NCBI GenBank assembly: GCA_964017195.1
Contig: OZ024889.1
Location: 61,651,858-61,715,857, forward strand
Direction of reading: 5' to 3'
Source: Siderastrea radians
Taxonomy: Eukaryota > Cnidaria > Anthozoa > Scleractinia > Rhizangiidae
DNA length: 64,000 nucleotides
Shown here: piece after piece, positions 11,111 to 21,289 of the stretch
How the letters are laid out: every line of letters begins with the position of its first letter
Numbering within the stretch: position 1 is the stretch's first letter
Translations under genes and position numbers: made by a program
The notes under the pieces: generated by a model
Databases searched by the model: none
Told to the model about the DNA's origin: nothing
Seen by the model: only the letters and a program-made list of their open reading frames with translations

Positions 11111-11879
11111 TAAGCGCGCGCACAGTGCTTTCGTTTCGTTCAAAACGTAAATATTCTGCATAAAAAAATTCAAAATTATTTAGTAAACTCCGCTTTCGCC
11201 AATAATTAATTGCTTTTGAAACGTATGCAGCACCTGATTTGCCATATTCAATAGGAAGATCACACTTTTTTCTTCAATTTTTTTTAGTCAAAACTCGCAG
11301 AGGTTCCGCACTTAAATTGCTTACTTGCGTTTAAGCTCTGAAATTTCCGCTTAAAATAAAGTGTTAGCTTCGGCGAAGTCGGAGTCGGGGTCTTTGATGA
11401 TATCCATCTTTTGAGAGCTGAAATACCGTTGGAGACCGAAACGCATCCCCACAAGTGAAGCTTTTGTGTACAGTTCGCCATTCGTTTCCCTTGCTTCGGC
11501 GTAGAACTTTCTTAGAACAGCTGCAAGTTTAGCGTTCGACGTAACAAGTTCCTTTTCGTCGACCTTACTTCCTCTCTTCTAAATATTGTCGAAATACGTT
11601 TGTGGTAACTTTAGTTGCTTTCTGGTTTTCTTATGTTCAATTAGACAAATAAGTTCACTCTCTGTTAACTCTGGAAATCTTGCCGCCATGGTGGAGTTTC
11701 AAACGTGGACTGAACAGGTGACTCAACTGTGCACAACCAGAACTATTCGCAGCAAAAAACTTCGCACCGTAATACGTATGAGCAGACAATCATCCATAAG
11801 CAGTGTTTTTTGCAGAGATGTAATGGCCTCTTCGCCAATTAAAACGCCCGATAAAATAACATGAATGACAATTATTATT
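11111..11879. other. No recognised gene; short open frames only
   Basis: A 65-codon minus-strand frame (11284-11481) and a 92-codon plus-strand frame (11586-11864) match no family I know and have no splice or conservation support. The stretch ends in an (ATT)n tract at about 11870-11900. Confidence 0.4.
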
Positions 11880-12595
11880 ATTGTTATTATTATTATTATT
11901 ATATGAATAGCTGACGGACAGTTATTGCGTGGATAGGTTAGAACAATTAAGAATTAGAGGTAAAAACTTCAGAGAATTATTTTTATCATGTAAAAGAGGT
12001 ATTTATCAGGGAATGAGACATCAAGCAAAGATGTGCTTCATACAAATATAAACATTAATTTCTTGAAGTTTGCCTTTGATATTGTCAAAAAGGGGGAAAC
12101 ATCAAAGTCATTCGTTGGCCGTTACTTTCATTCAACCATTTGTTTCTGTAGAAGGATGGTTTCTATCTGTTTTGCATCGCCATGCATTTTTTTTTACTCT
12201 ACTCAGCACTGCAAAAGAGAAGTTCCATTTCATATTTTAGCAGAAAAACGGATTTTCACTAGAATAAACAGAACTGAAGGGACATAAAAAGCGAACACAA
12301 CAGGCATTTTAATATCGTTTATCGTGTTGTGGCTTTTAATTACTTGGGGAATGGGTTTTTATTGTTTGACGAGTTTCCCCTGCAGACTGAGCAACTACAA
12401 CAAGAGTTTTGTTTAATAAGATGACGTTTATTTTAATTATTAGCCGGCATAATAGACGACCTGGGCCCACTTGTTTCTCCTGAGTTGATTGAAAGCGTTT
12501 TTTTCTTGCTTAATTCATTCGTCTGAGGATCAACACCTGCGGAATGGAGATTTTGGTGAATGGAGATTATACCTAACGCACACATGGTCACAATT
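11880..12595. repeat. Diverged copy of the GPCR-array flank
   Basis: Collinear with 14470-15100 and 21440-21800: the CATACAAATATAAACATTAA stretch, TTTGTTTCTGTAGAAGGATG, TTCATATTTTAGCAGAAAAA and GGGACATAAAAAGCGAACAC. It is therefore the low-coordinate flank of a third GPCR unit, whose gene survives only as the fragment that follows. Confidence 0.75.
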
Positions 12596-12599
12596 TTGC

Positions 12600-12840
12600 C
12601 TTTCACACATTTCCATCAACTTTCGTTTGTTCTTTTCTGTAAAACTTTTTTAGCAAAAGACTCTTTTGAACGCCTTTCGATAATTGGAACTTTGGAAAGC
12701 GTATACGACAGGGTTGAGAAAGGAGTTAGCATTGAGAAGAAACTTAACTATTCTATGACAAAAGTATAAAACTTGACGATTATCGACTACAGTGGTTTTG
12801 TCTATTGCTGTTAAGTAGATGAAAAACCAGCAATCCGGAT
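12600..12840 (-). pseudogene. GPCR fragment: end of TM6 to helix 8
   Basis: The minus strand reads WFFIYLTAIDKTTVVDN, then VKFLLNANSFLNPVVYAFQS and RKAFKRVFC, nearly matching the intact neighbours over their last 70 residues. Everything before TM6 is absent, replaced by unrelated sequence above 12840. The NPxxY motif is intact, but no receptor can be made. Confidence 0.9.
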
Positions 12841-13039
12841 GGAGTTTTGGACCGCTACAAAGATGTTTCCTAGCCGGATAAATCAGTGGGCTCATGATCT
12901 GCTTCCAAATTTTAAAACATATGTTAATGCTATATGAAGTTATTTCTCTACTAGAGAAACGTTAAGTCCGGACGGTCCAGACTTTTATACTTGTTTATAG
13001 AATGCAAGGCTCAATTACAAGTTGCATGGTTATGTGGTT

Positions 13040-13140
13040 CTCTTTCATTTCGCGCATTTCCATCAACTTTCTCGTCAGTTCGTTTCTCACAAATAATTGG
13101 CATTGAAAGGAAACTTAACTACTCTATGAGAAAAGTATAA
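13040..13140 (-). pseudogene. Second GPCR TM7 scrap
   Basis: The minus strand encodes LYFSHRVVKFPFNANYL, matching LYFVHRIVKFLLNANSF of the intact genes, then breaks down. The bases CGCATTTCCATCAACTTTC beside it match the 3' flank of the 12600 fragment, so this is another partial duplicate. Confidence 0.8.
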
Positions 13141-13144
13141 ACTG

Positions 13145-13420
13145 TCAAGAGTATCGGTAGCCACGATATCCTTAAGGTAGCACCAAACGGCGGCTATCTT
13201 GAATCCGCCATCTTGGATTTTTTTCCCTCCAAAACCTTCGAAACCTACCAAAATTGGCCAAAAAGTAATCAAAACCAATAAAAACACTTAAATGGTCTAA
13301 GCATGTAAAGGCTACCAAAAAAAGTTAAAATTTTGGATTTGAAACGTGAAAATTCATATTTCTGAAAAAAAACAAACAAAACAAACAAAAACGGCCAGAG
13401 AGAGTACATCAATAATTTGT
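13145..13420. repeat. Partial copy of the CCATCTTGGATTTT repeat family
   Basis: Shares GCCATCTTGGATTTTTT, a CAAAACC...CCAAAATTGG stretch and a TAATCAAAACCAATAAAAAC-type motif with the TTAA-flanked element at 13626-14207, and more distantly with 6880-7010, 19940-20065 and 28640-29000. Confidence 0.6.
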
Positions 13421-13625
13421 CATTTTCACTAACAAGCAATTGCTCACAGAACACTCAGAATTGTTCACGGAACACTCAGAATGATGGAAAGTTGATCATC
13501 ATGACTAAAAGCGATCAACTCAGAAAAATATGGTAATTAGGCAAAGGACCTCTGCTAAGTATCCACCTGTTTAGTATGTTGTTTAATTTCGCCGTCAAAT
13601 CTGGTTCCTCCAACCTTTCTCTTAA

Positions 13626-14207
13626 CCCTGTTCAGACTGGGCTTTTTATGGTCTTGTGGGACCGAGGGGGGGCGGATTCCGCCCCACCTCTTAACTCCGA
13701 GAATATTAAAGCTGTGACAACGAAACTTAAAGGCCAGATAATTCGTCCAAAAATGTTTCCATTGAGATCCGCAACCTCGGCTAATGACGTCATATGACGT
13801 CACAATAATGTTTTGTTCTCAAACGGCGGCCATCTTGGATCCGCCATCTTGGATTTTTTAAATTTTCCAAAAACCTTCAAAAACCGCCAAAACTGTTCAG
13901 GAAGTGATCAAAATCAAAAAATTAACATGGAAATGATCTAAAAAATGTAAAATTTGCTTCAAAAAAGTAACGATTTTTGATTTAAAAGTTTAGAAATTCA
14001 AAATTCTGAATTAACCGCTTGTCAAAAAGTGGTTGCCATGGTAACGTCAAACTTAACAGACAAGGACTTAATACACCAAATTGTTCCCAGATAATTTTTT
14101 AGGAAAAGTCACCAAGTTCAGTGGCTTTAGCTTGCTTATTAAAAAAGTTATAAAAGTCCAAAGTCCGTGCGGGCAGAATCCCCCCCCCCCCGGTCTTCTG
14201 AATAGGG
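13626..14207. mobile_element. TTAA-flanked TIR element (Kolobok/piggyBac-like target site)
   Basis: The left end is CCCTGTTCAGA and the right end is its near reverse complement TCTGAATAGGG. Both ends are bordered by TTAA (13622-13625 and 14208-14211). Subterminal G-run and C-run blocks next to GATTCCGCCC and GCAGAATCC extend the inverted match. The element is about 582 bp with no transposase frame. TTAA duplication is typical of Kolobok and piggyBac superfamilies. The interior holds paired CCATCTTGGAT motifs and an RFX-box-like palindrome. Confidence 0.78.
14032..14045. promoter_or_regulatory. X-box-like (RFX) palindrome
   Basis: GTTGCCATGGTAAC fits the RFX X-box consensus on both half-sites. 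It lies inside a transposable element, so function is doubtful. Confidence 0.35.
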
Positions 14208-14211
14208 TTAA

Positions 14212-16282
14212 ATTTCTACAGTGTTAAGCAGGTTCTATTTAAGATATCCAAATTAATTCCTGTTTTCGAAAAGATAAAAAAGTCTTTGCAGAGTCAATTG
14301 GCTAAGAAGCAATCCTGTTTAGTATGCCGTTTTAGGAAAACAAATTTACACCGGTCATATTTCCCTTATATGACTCCTGCAAATAACTGACGCATTTTTC
14401 TTAACGCTTCATGGCCACTAGTTGTTCATCGATAAACAACTTTGTTTTGATATTATTTCAGTCATTAAGAAACGTTGAAGGACAGCTATTGCGTTGATGA
14501 GTTAGAAACAAGCCTCCTTATTATGACCTTTAGAGGGAAACAATACACACATTGTCAAATGTTTTTATTAAGTGAAAGATTTATTTAACTGTGAGTGTCA
14601 TTACGCATCATCATCTAACCCAACATTAATTTGCATGCATGTGCGTCATACAGATGTGAATGTTTATTTCTTAAAATTTGCCGTTGGGCTCAAATAGGGG
14701 AAGCATCAAAGTTTGCCGTCCATTACTCATTATCCAATGCTGTGTTTCTGTAGACGGATAGTTTTACAGATTTTGAACTAACTCCGGCTCTGTTTTGAAT
14801 CGCCCTGCTTTTGTTTACAGTAAACTATACGTGGATTCATTTGCAACATACGCGTATAGCTGTCGCTTTGGCGCGTGGAAATTTTTCTTTGTTTTTTAGC
14901 CGAAAAACAATAGAAAATTCGCTCGTGCTAAAGCGACAGCTATACGCGTATGCTGCAAATGAATCCACCCTATACTCATTGCAAAAGAAAAAGGTCAATT
15001 TCATATTTTAACAGAATAACGGATTATCGGTAGAATCAACCAAAGTGTGTGGACATATAAAGCGAACCGACAACAGGGGTCTAATTATAGTTTATCGTCA
15101 AGCGGGGTTTGGAAACTACTGTATTCTTATTACTTGTTCCGATATTATTCCAGTGATTAAGAAAGATAAAAATGTAAAATTTTCATACACTGTTATGTGG
15201 CCCTACACTTTTCTAAGGTTCTCTTTATATAACAGAAATTCCTGTTACGTGGGTTTGTACTAAATGCTTTACCACATGAAAAATGTACATGAAAAAGGCA
15301 AAAATAGAGTAGAATATATCTGTCGCTTAGTGAGTCGACCGTTTTATACTTTTGTCTAATTATGTTTCTTCGTCTCTGTAGACAAATGGTTTAATTTATT
15401 TCAAGCGGTAACTGTTCATCACGATGATTTCTTAAGTCATTCGCATTCCCATCTTATCAGCTTTTTAAGAAAATAAAAATACTAATGGTCATCTACGTTT
15501 CAAAAACTATAAAGATTATCATGTTGAACTTCGTTGTTAGTGTGTTTTCTTCCAGTCTCCAGGTTGGAGGATGTGCTTTAAGAAATTTATCACATTAAAA
15601 AGAAGCCGAACGACAGATCTTTATTAAAAAATTTTTATTACGAAAGAAGAAAATGGACGACCTGGTGTGGCCAAATAACAGAGAGGAATCGATAAAAATA
15701 AATCGTCTAGTTGTCGTCTACTGTGTGGAGGATTTGTTTTGGGGGGGTTTTGCTATGTTCTTATTAACCAAGCAGTGGGTCTTAGAGAATTCTCCCTGCC
15801 GTATTAGGGAAAGAAATACGGTTATATCTCCACATACTAGCTATCTATACTGATTTATTTCGTCCAATATTTCGGGAAACCAAAAAGACCAGAAAGATAA
15901 CTGTTGCTGTAACCTGACAAATTATTTGATGCCAAGGTAAAACATAAACTGCCAAAATGAGTAGCAACGTGTTGTTGAGGATGTTTGCTGTCGGCTGGCG
16001 TGCGTTTTAAAATGAAAACAATAACTGCGTATTATTTTATTTTTTAAATCCATATTAAGCCACCAAAAGGGCGCGCTAAGAGTATCGACATTAACAATCA
16101 GTGGTATTTCGAAACGTTTGATAACTTTATTGGGTTTTTTTTGTTTATGGATCTATATAATCGGTATAAACTGACAACTTTTATCACTCCTGGGCATAGC
16201 TAGATGCATTTGGAGACCGAGTACATCAAATGATAGTTTACACTTGTATTCAAAAAGTGAAGCAAATTTTTAATCTTGTCCT
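14212..16282. repeat. 3' flank of GPCR copy 3 (duplicated with about 21290-22980)
   Basis: Collinear with 21290-22980 over most of its length, including TTATATAACAGAAATTCCTG, GAAGCCGAACGACAGA and TGCATTTGGAGACCGAGTAC. No gene is in it; open frames here are short and not shared in register between the two copies. The only large difference is the foldback insert at 14831-14969. Confidence 0.8.
14831..14969. mobile_element. 139-bp foldback element with 6-bp target duplication
   Basis: The arms start GTGGATTCATTTGCA and end TGCAAATGAATCCACC, about 40 bp each with few mismatches (shared core TACGCGTATAGCTGTCGC). CTATAC lies on both sides (14825-14830 and 14970-14975). The paralogous site near 21660 has a single CTATAC and no insert. 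Confidence 0.9.
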
Positions 16283-17284
16283 TCACACATTTCTTTCGTT
16301 TGTTTCTGTCAAACTCTTGCAGCAAAAGATTCTTTTGAACGCCTTTCGATAATTGGAACTTTGAAAAGCATATACGATTGGGTTTAAAAACGAGTTAGCA
16401 TTAAGAAGAAACTTAACTATTCTATGAACAAAATACAAAAGTTCACGATTTTTGGCTACAGTGGTTTTGTCTATGACAGTTAAATAGATGAAAAATAATG
16501 AAAACGGCAGAGTGCACACGATAAACGCTATTGTAAGCGACAATAACAGCTTAAAAAGCTGTTTCTTTGAACGCCGATCTTCCAGTGCTTGACTGTTTGG
16601 ACCATCTGCTGGCGTAGCACAAATTGTATTTGTGATGAACATTCCACGGAAAATTTCAAAATAACTGAAGAAAACAATCGTACATGGAATGAGTCCGAAG
16701 AAAACGCCGGTATAAATTATGAAGGCTTCGTGGTGGAAATATTCATCAAGACTCCATGGACGGGTACATGGGTAAGTTGAAAGAGGGTCTGGGTCTATCG
16801 TATTTGTCATAAAGTCAGGAATGCAGGATACAACTGCAAATACCCACAAACATGCAACAACATAAGGAACTCTTCTTTTGGTTAATCGTAATCCAGTGTG
16901 GAACGGCTTCACCATCGCCAAATATCTTTCCACAGCAATAGTGCAAACTGTTAAGGCGCCAACGTTTACTGTGATCGGAACCAATGCGTTTCCCACGAAG
17001 AACTTGCAAAGAAAATCTCCCAATGTTTTGCGAAGGCGCACTTTGTTCAGGGAGAAGTCATACATGCCCGGGCAGAGCAACAGAGTTGTCAGATCGGCAA
17101 CGGCCAAATTCATCAATAGGAAGTTGGTTGTCGTGTGCATGGAAGGTGTTTTTCGCAAGATGGTAACTATGATGCAGTTAGCCGGGACACCGACGATGAT
17201 GATAAATGAATTCATTACGGCGAATGCTATATCTTGACCAGAAAGACGACCGTTGTCGTAAAATGATGAGTTATTTGAGGCCAT
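16283..17284 (-). CDS. Rhodopsin-like (class A) GPCR, intact, intronless
   Basis: 333 residues in one exon. The protein has a short N-terminus with one N-glycosylation sequon (NNS, 4-6), then seven hydrophobic helices: TM1 about 20-43 (GVPANC), TM2 about 55-75 (LAVADL with Asp64), TM3 about 95-118 followed by ERY (119-121) in place of DRY, TM4 about 140-156, TM5 about 188-212, TM6 about 243-268 (CTLP in place of CWxP), and TM7 about 286-307 with NPIVY (301-305). Cys93 and Cys173 can form the usual TM3-ECL2 disulfide. TM3 has no Asp, arguing against an amine receptor. The overall look is of a peptide-receptor-like cnidarian expansion, ligand unknown. The Cys93-to-Arg120 spacing is 27, not the common 25. 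The start ATG is the one shared with the copy at 22982-23980. The tail is short with paired cysteines (321-322) that could be palmitoylated. Confidence 0.95.
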   Translation of the reverse strand: MASNNSSFYDNGRLSGQDIAFAVMNSFIIIVGVPANCIIVTILRKTPSMHTTTNFLLMNLAVADLTTLLLCPGMYDFSLNKVRLRKTLGDFLCKFFVGNALVPITVNVGALTVCTIAVERYLAMVKPFHTGLRLTKRRVPYVVACLWVFAVVSCIPDFMTNTIDPDPLSTYPCTRPWSLDEYFHHEAFIIYTGVFFGLIPCTIVFFSYFEIFRGMFITNTICATPADGPNSQALEDRRSKKQLFKLLLSLTIAFIVCTLPFSLFFIYLTVIDKTTVAKNRELLYFVHRIVKFLLNANSFLNPIVYAFQSSNYRKAFKRIFCCKSLTETNERNV

Positions 17285-18369
17285 TGGGGAAAATGTTTTT
17301 CAGGCAGTCACTTATAATGGGAGTCAGCTGGTCAATGCGACTTCTTTAGTAGATTCCTTTTTAACTATAATTTTATCCTATGCACCTGCGTAGTGGACGC
17401 ATTCACTTAGCAGGAGACATATATTTTTCATTTTATCCCAAAATTGGTTTGATAAATGATCACGTTGAATTAACATATCAAATGGATTTGCAAGTTAATA
17501 TTATAAAAACATGGGTAGGGAAAATCTCTTATCTAGGTGATTGATAGACAGAGTTTGGAGGAGATCCCAATTAGCATAGACTTTTGTTGCATGGCAATAT
17601 TAAACTACGTTTTGGTAATTTTTGTTCTTTAGGGTTCCATAAGGGAAACATATTTCTACAAATTAAATATTTTTCTTTTCTAGGACTCATTTTCACCGTA
17701 CAGGAGACAAAGGAAGGAGGAACATATTCTACGTATAATATTTAAGCCTCACTGATGCACCCGTACATTGACTAGAAGTCGGCAACGGTTTTGTTGGCTT
17801 AAAAGTCTCTTTTACTGAAGTAACCGTTATATACACTCTTTGGTAAACGCTATGTCAAAAACTAACAAGAAAATAGCTATGAGTCTATTATTGGCAAAAG
17901 ACCTTTTTTATGTCCATGGATGTTTAGATGTAATAACATGCAAAAGACAACTGGGCTAACTGTTAAGTTATCTGTCATCTTTCACAAAACGAAATTGTAA
18001 TTATGCTACAGACATTCATTCATTCCCTGATCACAATGCACTTTAATCAATGTGTCTTATTAAAACACGGTGTGATGTGACAAACCATGTCACGGGATCC
18101 CTATAATTGTTCACATGATGTTCTACTTTCTTTCCACACGTAGTTAGTATGTTACAAACGTAAATTGGATAAAACGAACATTCATTTTATTTTATGTTTT
18201 ATAACATAGAGGGCAAAATTACTGATTGCTGATTGGTTGAGACAGAGGGAATTTTTCTTAATTGTCTTTCTAACTAGGGCAAAATTACTGTCTCCAGACT
18301 GACCAAGCGCCAAAATTACTCGCATTTGATTGGTTTATTGGTTGATTGGTTGATTGCCTGAGCGCGAGG
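17285..18369. other. 5' flank of GPCR copy 3
   Basis: Collinear with 24041-24990 (for example GGCAATATTAAAC...CGTTTTGGTAATTTTTGTTC and GGACTCATTTTCACCG), so it probably contains this gene's promoter. I cannot place a TATA box or first-exon boundary with confidence. 18180-18360 holds short repeats of GGCAAAATTACT and TGATTGGTT. Confidence 0.5.
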
Positions 18370-20070
18370 GCGCACCATTTGCATTTTGTAAGCGTCTTGA
18401 AACGAAAAGTAGATTTTGAGTATATCGCTTCAGTTTGACTTTTAACCTAGTTGATTGGCAAGAATAGTATGGAAAACGAGTGATAGATCTAAGAGAAATT
18501 CCGAAAGGTGAACCTGAATGTTTTATGGGAACCAGCAAATGGTTATTTGTTTCCTCAAAACTACTGAATACATTGGTTTAGCGAGCGGGGGAAGCTTCGC
18601 AACTCAGGTAAATAAAATTTACATAGTTTGAGTTTTAAGTGTGTTTTGTCAATGACCTAGAATTGTATTTATCTCTTAAGATGAACATATGCGTAATAAT
18701 CAGTCCGGCGTTTTTTGTTCTGTGCGCTGAGCAATAGTTAAACTGCTTGTGTGGTGAATTGTTTACGAGTGGTACTTTTACGCTGCAGATTGTCTTTCAA
18801 CGTGCACGGAGAGTTTTGCGAAAATTTTTCCCTCTATGTTATAAACAAGTAACAGCATTGAGTCCTCGTAGAATTAAGGATAAATTTTCACTTGTATTTT
18901 CAAAGGTTTTCCAAAATTACCCTCATCGCTGCGCGACTCGGCCAATTTTCACGGCAAAAGGCTCTCTTGCACGAGTAAAAGCTGGAACGAGTCATTTGAC
19001 TGGCCAGACACTTGCCAGACACATCAGATTTCGTTGTGCTTGTGCTACGATTCGTTTTCACACAGCACGACGCGAACGCAAGCACAAAAGAAGGAAAATT
19101 TCGATCCTTGTGCTTGTGTTTATGCTTGCGCCCAGGCCGTTTTCAAGGTGATTAGAAATAAGTACTCTTATGCTTAAATGCCCTGAGTGGTCATATTTTT
19201 CAACAAAGCGTTGTCACACAAAACGCGAGTACAGCAGATGTTCAATTATCCATGATGGCTAATCGATGTAAAAGGGGGTAATTACATGACATAGGGCCCA
19301 CAAATGGTTCTTCCATATTTGGACAAATCATCTGGTAAAATAGAGTTTCTGAGTGTATTGCGGTTCTAGGGGTAGAAGACGTATTAAACATGAGAAGCTT
19401 TACATTTAACACTGTGTCTGTATTCGCTGAATCCAGCGGAGTGCAACAGCGTTACTGTGTTTATTTAATATGAATCGTTCTCACAAAAATATTTCCCGGC
19501 AATTTTGAGAAATTTTCCGACCACTTGCAGAAGATTTCTTAGATTCCCAAATATTGCCCAAAGGTCATATGAACGTTACTAGTAAGACTTCAGGGAGATC
19601 CTAAAGTGTTTTGAATGAAAACCCCACAGGGGGTCTCCGAATTTTGAGTTCATTTATGACTTAAACAGTGAAAAGGCGTTTTCATCTCTGTCAATCACGA
19701 TGTTTCTAAGTCGTAGAAAACTACATAGAACACTGTAGTTTATATAACGAGATTGATTTCAACAAAAAGGGTCCTACACAGGTCAAAAAAGTGAATGTCA
19801 TCAGTATGCAGATTTTTATGAGGAGTCCCTTAGTTGTCTTTTCCCAAGACACCAGATTGGATTCTTGCCAGACGGTTGTAGAATATCACTTTCAATTTGT
19901 CGTTTTCGGTTAACCCCATTCGGGTTGAACTGATTCACCCCACAACAACCATCCACAACTCTTAAATCCGCTATCTTGAATTTCACAGTTTTTAAACGTC
20001 AGAAAACCGTCAAAATTGAGTCGAAAGTAATGAAACCTATAAAGAAACACTAAAATAATTTGTCTTGTTA

Positions 20071-20807
20071 TTCAACAAATTGTCACTATGCCCATATATG
20101 GTAAGGAAGCCCTCAATATCTGTCATCCGTACCATGACAGATATCCTGCGATATACGTAAATGACCATATTTGGAAGTGCACTGCAGATTTTCTTTCGTT
20201 GCTTGTTTGGCGGACATTTTGAAAAGCGAGGCAGTTTTAGCAGTGTTCTCCGGGAATTTTAACTCCTGGAAGAAACTTTCCACGATTAAATGCTCTCACA
20301 AAGTCAACAACTATTTGCTTCAGCTCTCAAAGATATCCAGAGGTTGACTTGGAATTTTTCACAGTGAGAACTCAACCAAGAAAATGCTACTGCGAACGAA
20401 GCAGCACACTTGCTCACGAAAAGTTGTAAAGACTAAATTTAAAAAGATTTTAATTCACAGGAAGAGGACTTATTCTCGGTAAGGTAGCAATATTTTTTTA
20501 CTTTGTCTTGTCATTTCCAAACATGAGTTTGTAAATAAGTCTTTTTTTAAGTGAACGGTAGTAAGCTTCGATTTCTTGAAGTTCTGTTTTGATTTTTATT
20601 ACGCTTATGTGTTGCTAGCTTTTAGCGTTTTCATCATAGAGCCGTAGTTTTTCTCGTTCTGAAAATGGTAGTCGAATTTGTTGAATAATAAAACAATTAT
20701 CCTGCTCAATCTTGCGGAATATCCCCTGATTTAGCCAACTCGGCCTACGGCCTCGTCGGCTAAGTATCAGGTGATATTCCGCGCGATTTCGCAGGATAAT
20801 TGTTAAA
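20071..20807 (+). mobile_element. 737-bp element with TA target sites and terminal hairpin
   Basis: The left end is TTCAACAAATTGTC and the right end GATAATTGTTAAA (an imperfect inverted match, TTYAACAA). TA lies on each side (20069-20070 and 20808-20809). The last ~115 bp form a strong hairpin, arms from AACAATTATCCTGC to GCAGGATAATTGTT, around CGGCCTACGGCC. The other duplicate block (about 7000) gives the empty site TTTGTTATACCTC. A close copy with the same ends is at 50604-51330. No coding region was recognised. TA duplication suggests a Tc1/mariner-type MITE, but this is inference. Confidence 0.85.
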
Positions 20808-20935
20808 TACCTCTCAACCCAAACGCCTTTTTTGATTGGCCAAGAACGTGTCACGTGCCATGGGTCAAAACAGTCTATCTCCCTAGGGAAACAGCAACTT
20901 GAACTTTCGATTCGCACCTGATCAGGTCGTGCGCC

Positions 20936-21195
20936 TTGAAACCGCGGCAAATTTGTGTCCAGCCGCGTCAAGAATATAATTTTTTCTCAGTCATGGACGC
21001 GAAACGCTTTCAAGTCCAAACAGAAGAAGAAATTGAACAACTGATACGGGATAAAAGTGCGAAATCCACGAAGACGGCAACACAAAATGCTGTTAAAACC
21101 TTAATTAAAAGAGTTCTGTAAGGAACAAAACTTACAACAAAGCTTTGAAGAACTAAACAACATGGATCTCAGCTCCTTGCTCACGTGTGGATAAT
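20936..21195 (+). pseudogene. Second copy of the Crypton-like N-terminal exon, frameshifted
   Basis: ATG at 20993 followed by the same 40-odd residues as the copy at 7215. A short insertion at KTL (CTTAATTAAAAG instead of CTTAAAAG) then shifts the frame to a stop at 21119-21121. The original frame resumes afterwards and reaches a good donor-like GGTAAGTGTG near 21210. Confidence 0.6.
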
Positions 21196-21289
21196 CGAGG
21201 TCAAAGATCGGTAAGTGTGTAACGATGACATTTAATTATTATATTTTTATAACACAATACATTACAGTTATGGTATGAGGTGATGTTTG

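Larger units (their letters stand above)
18370..21200 (+). repeat. Segmental duplication block, copy B (pairs with about 3982-7420)
   Basis: Second copy of the block described at 3982-7420. It lacks the 1.33-kb TIR element but has its own 737-bp element at 20071-20807. It precedes the flank and gene of GPCR copy 4, in the same arrangement as copy A relative to the GPCR pseudogene. Confidence 0.85.

Noticed and set aside
11284..11864. Two open frames (65 and 92 codons) on opposite strands
   Set aside because: No domain, no splice support and no conserved copy; they lie next to foldback and microsatellite repeats.
16589..17237. Plus-strand frames opposite GPCR copy 3, and the matching ones opposite copy 4
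   Set aside because: Shadows of the receptor coding sequence; they mirror it in both copies.
18747..19151. 134-codon plus-strand frame in duplicate block B
   Set aside because: The matching part of block A (4420-4740) does not keep the frame, and no domain is recognisable.
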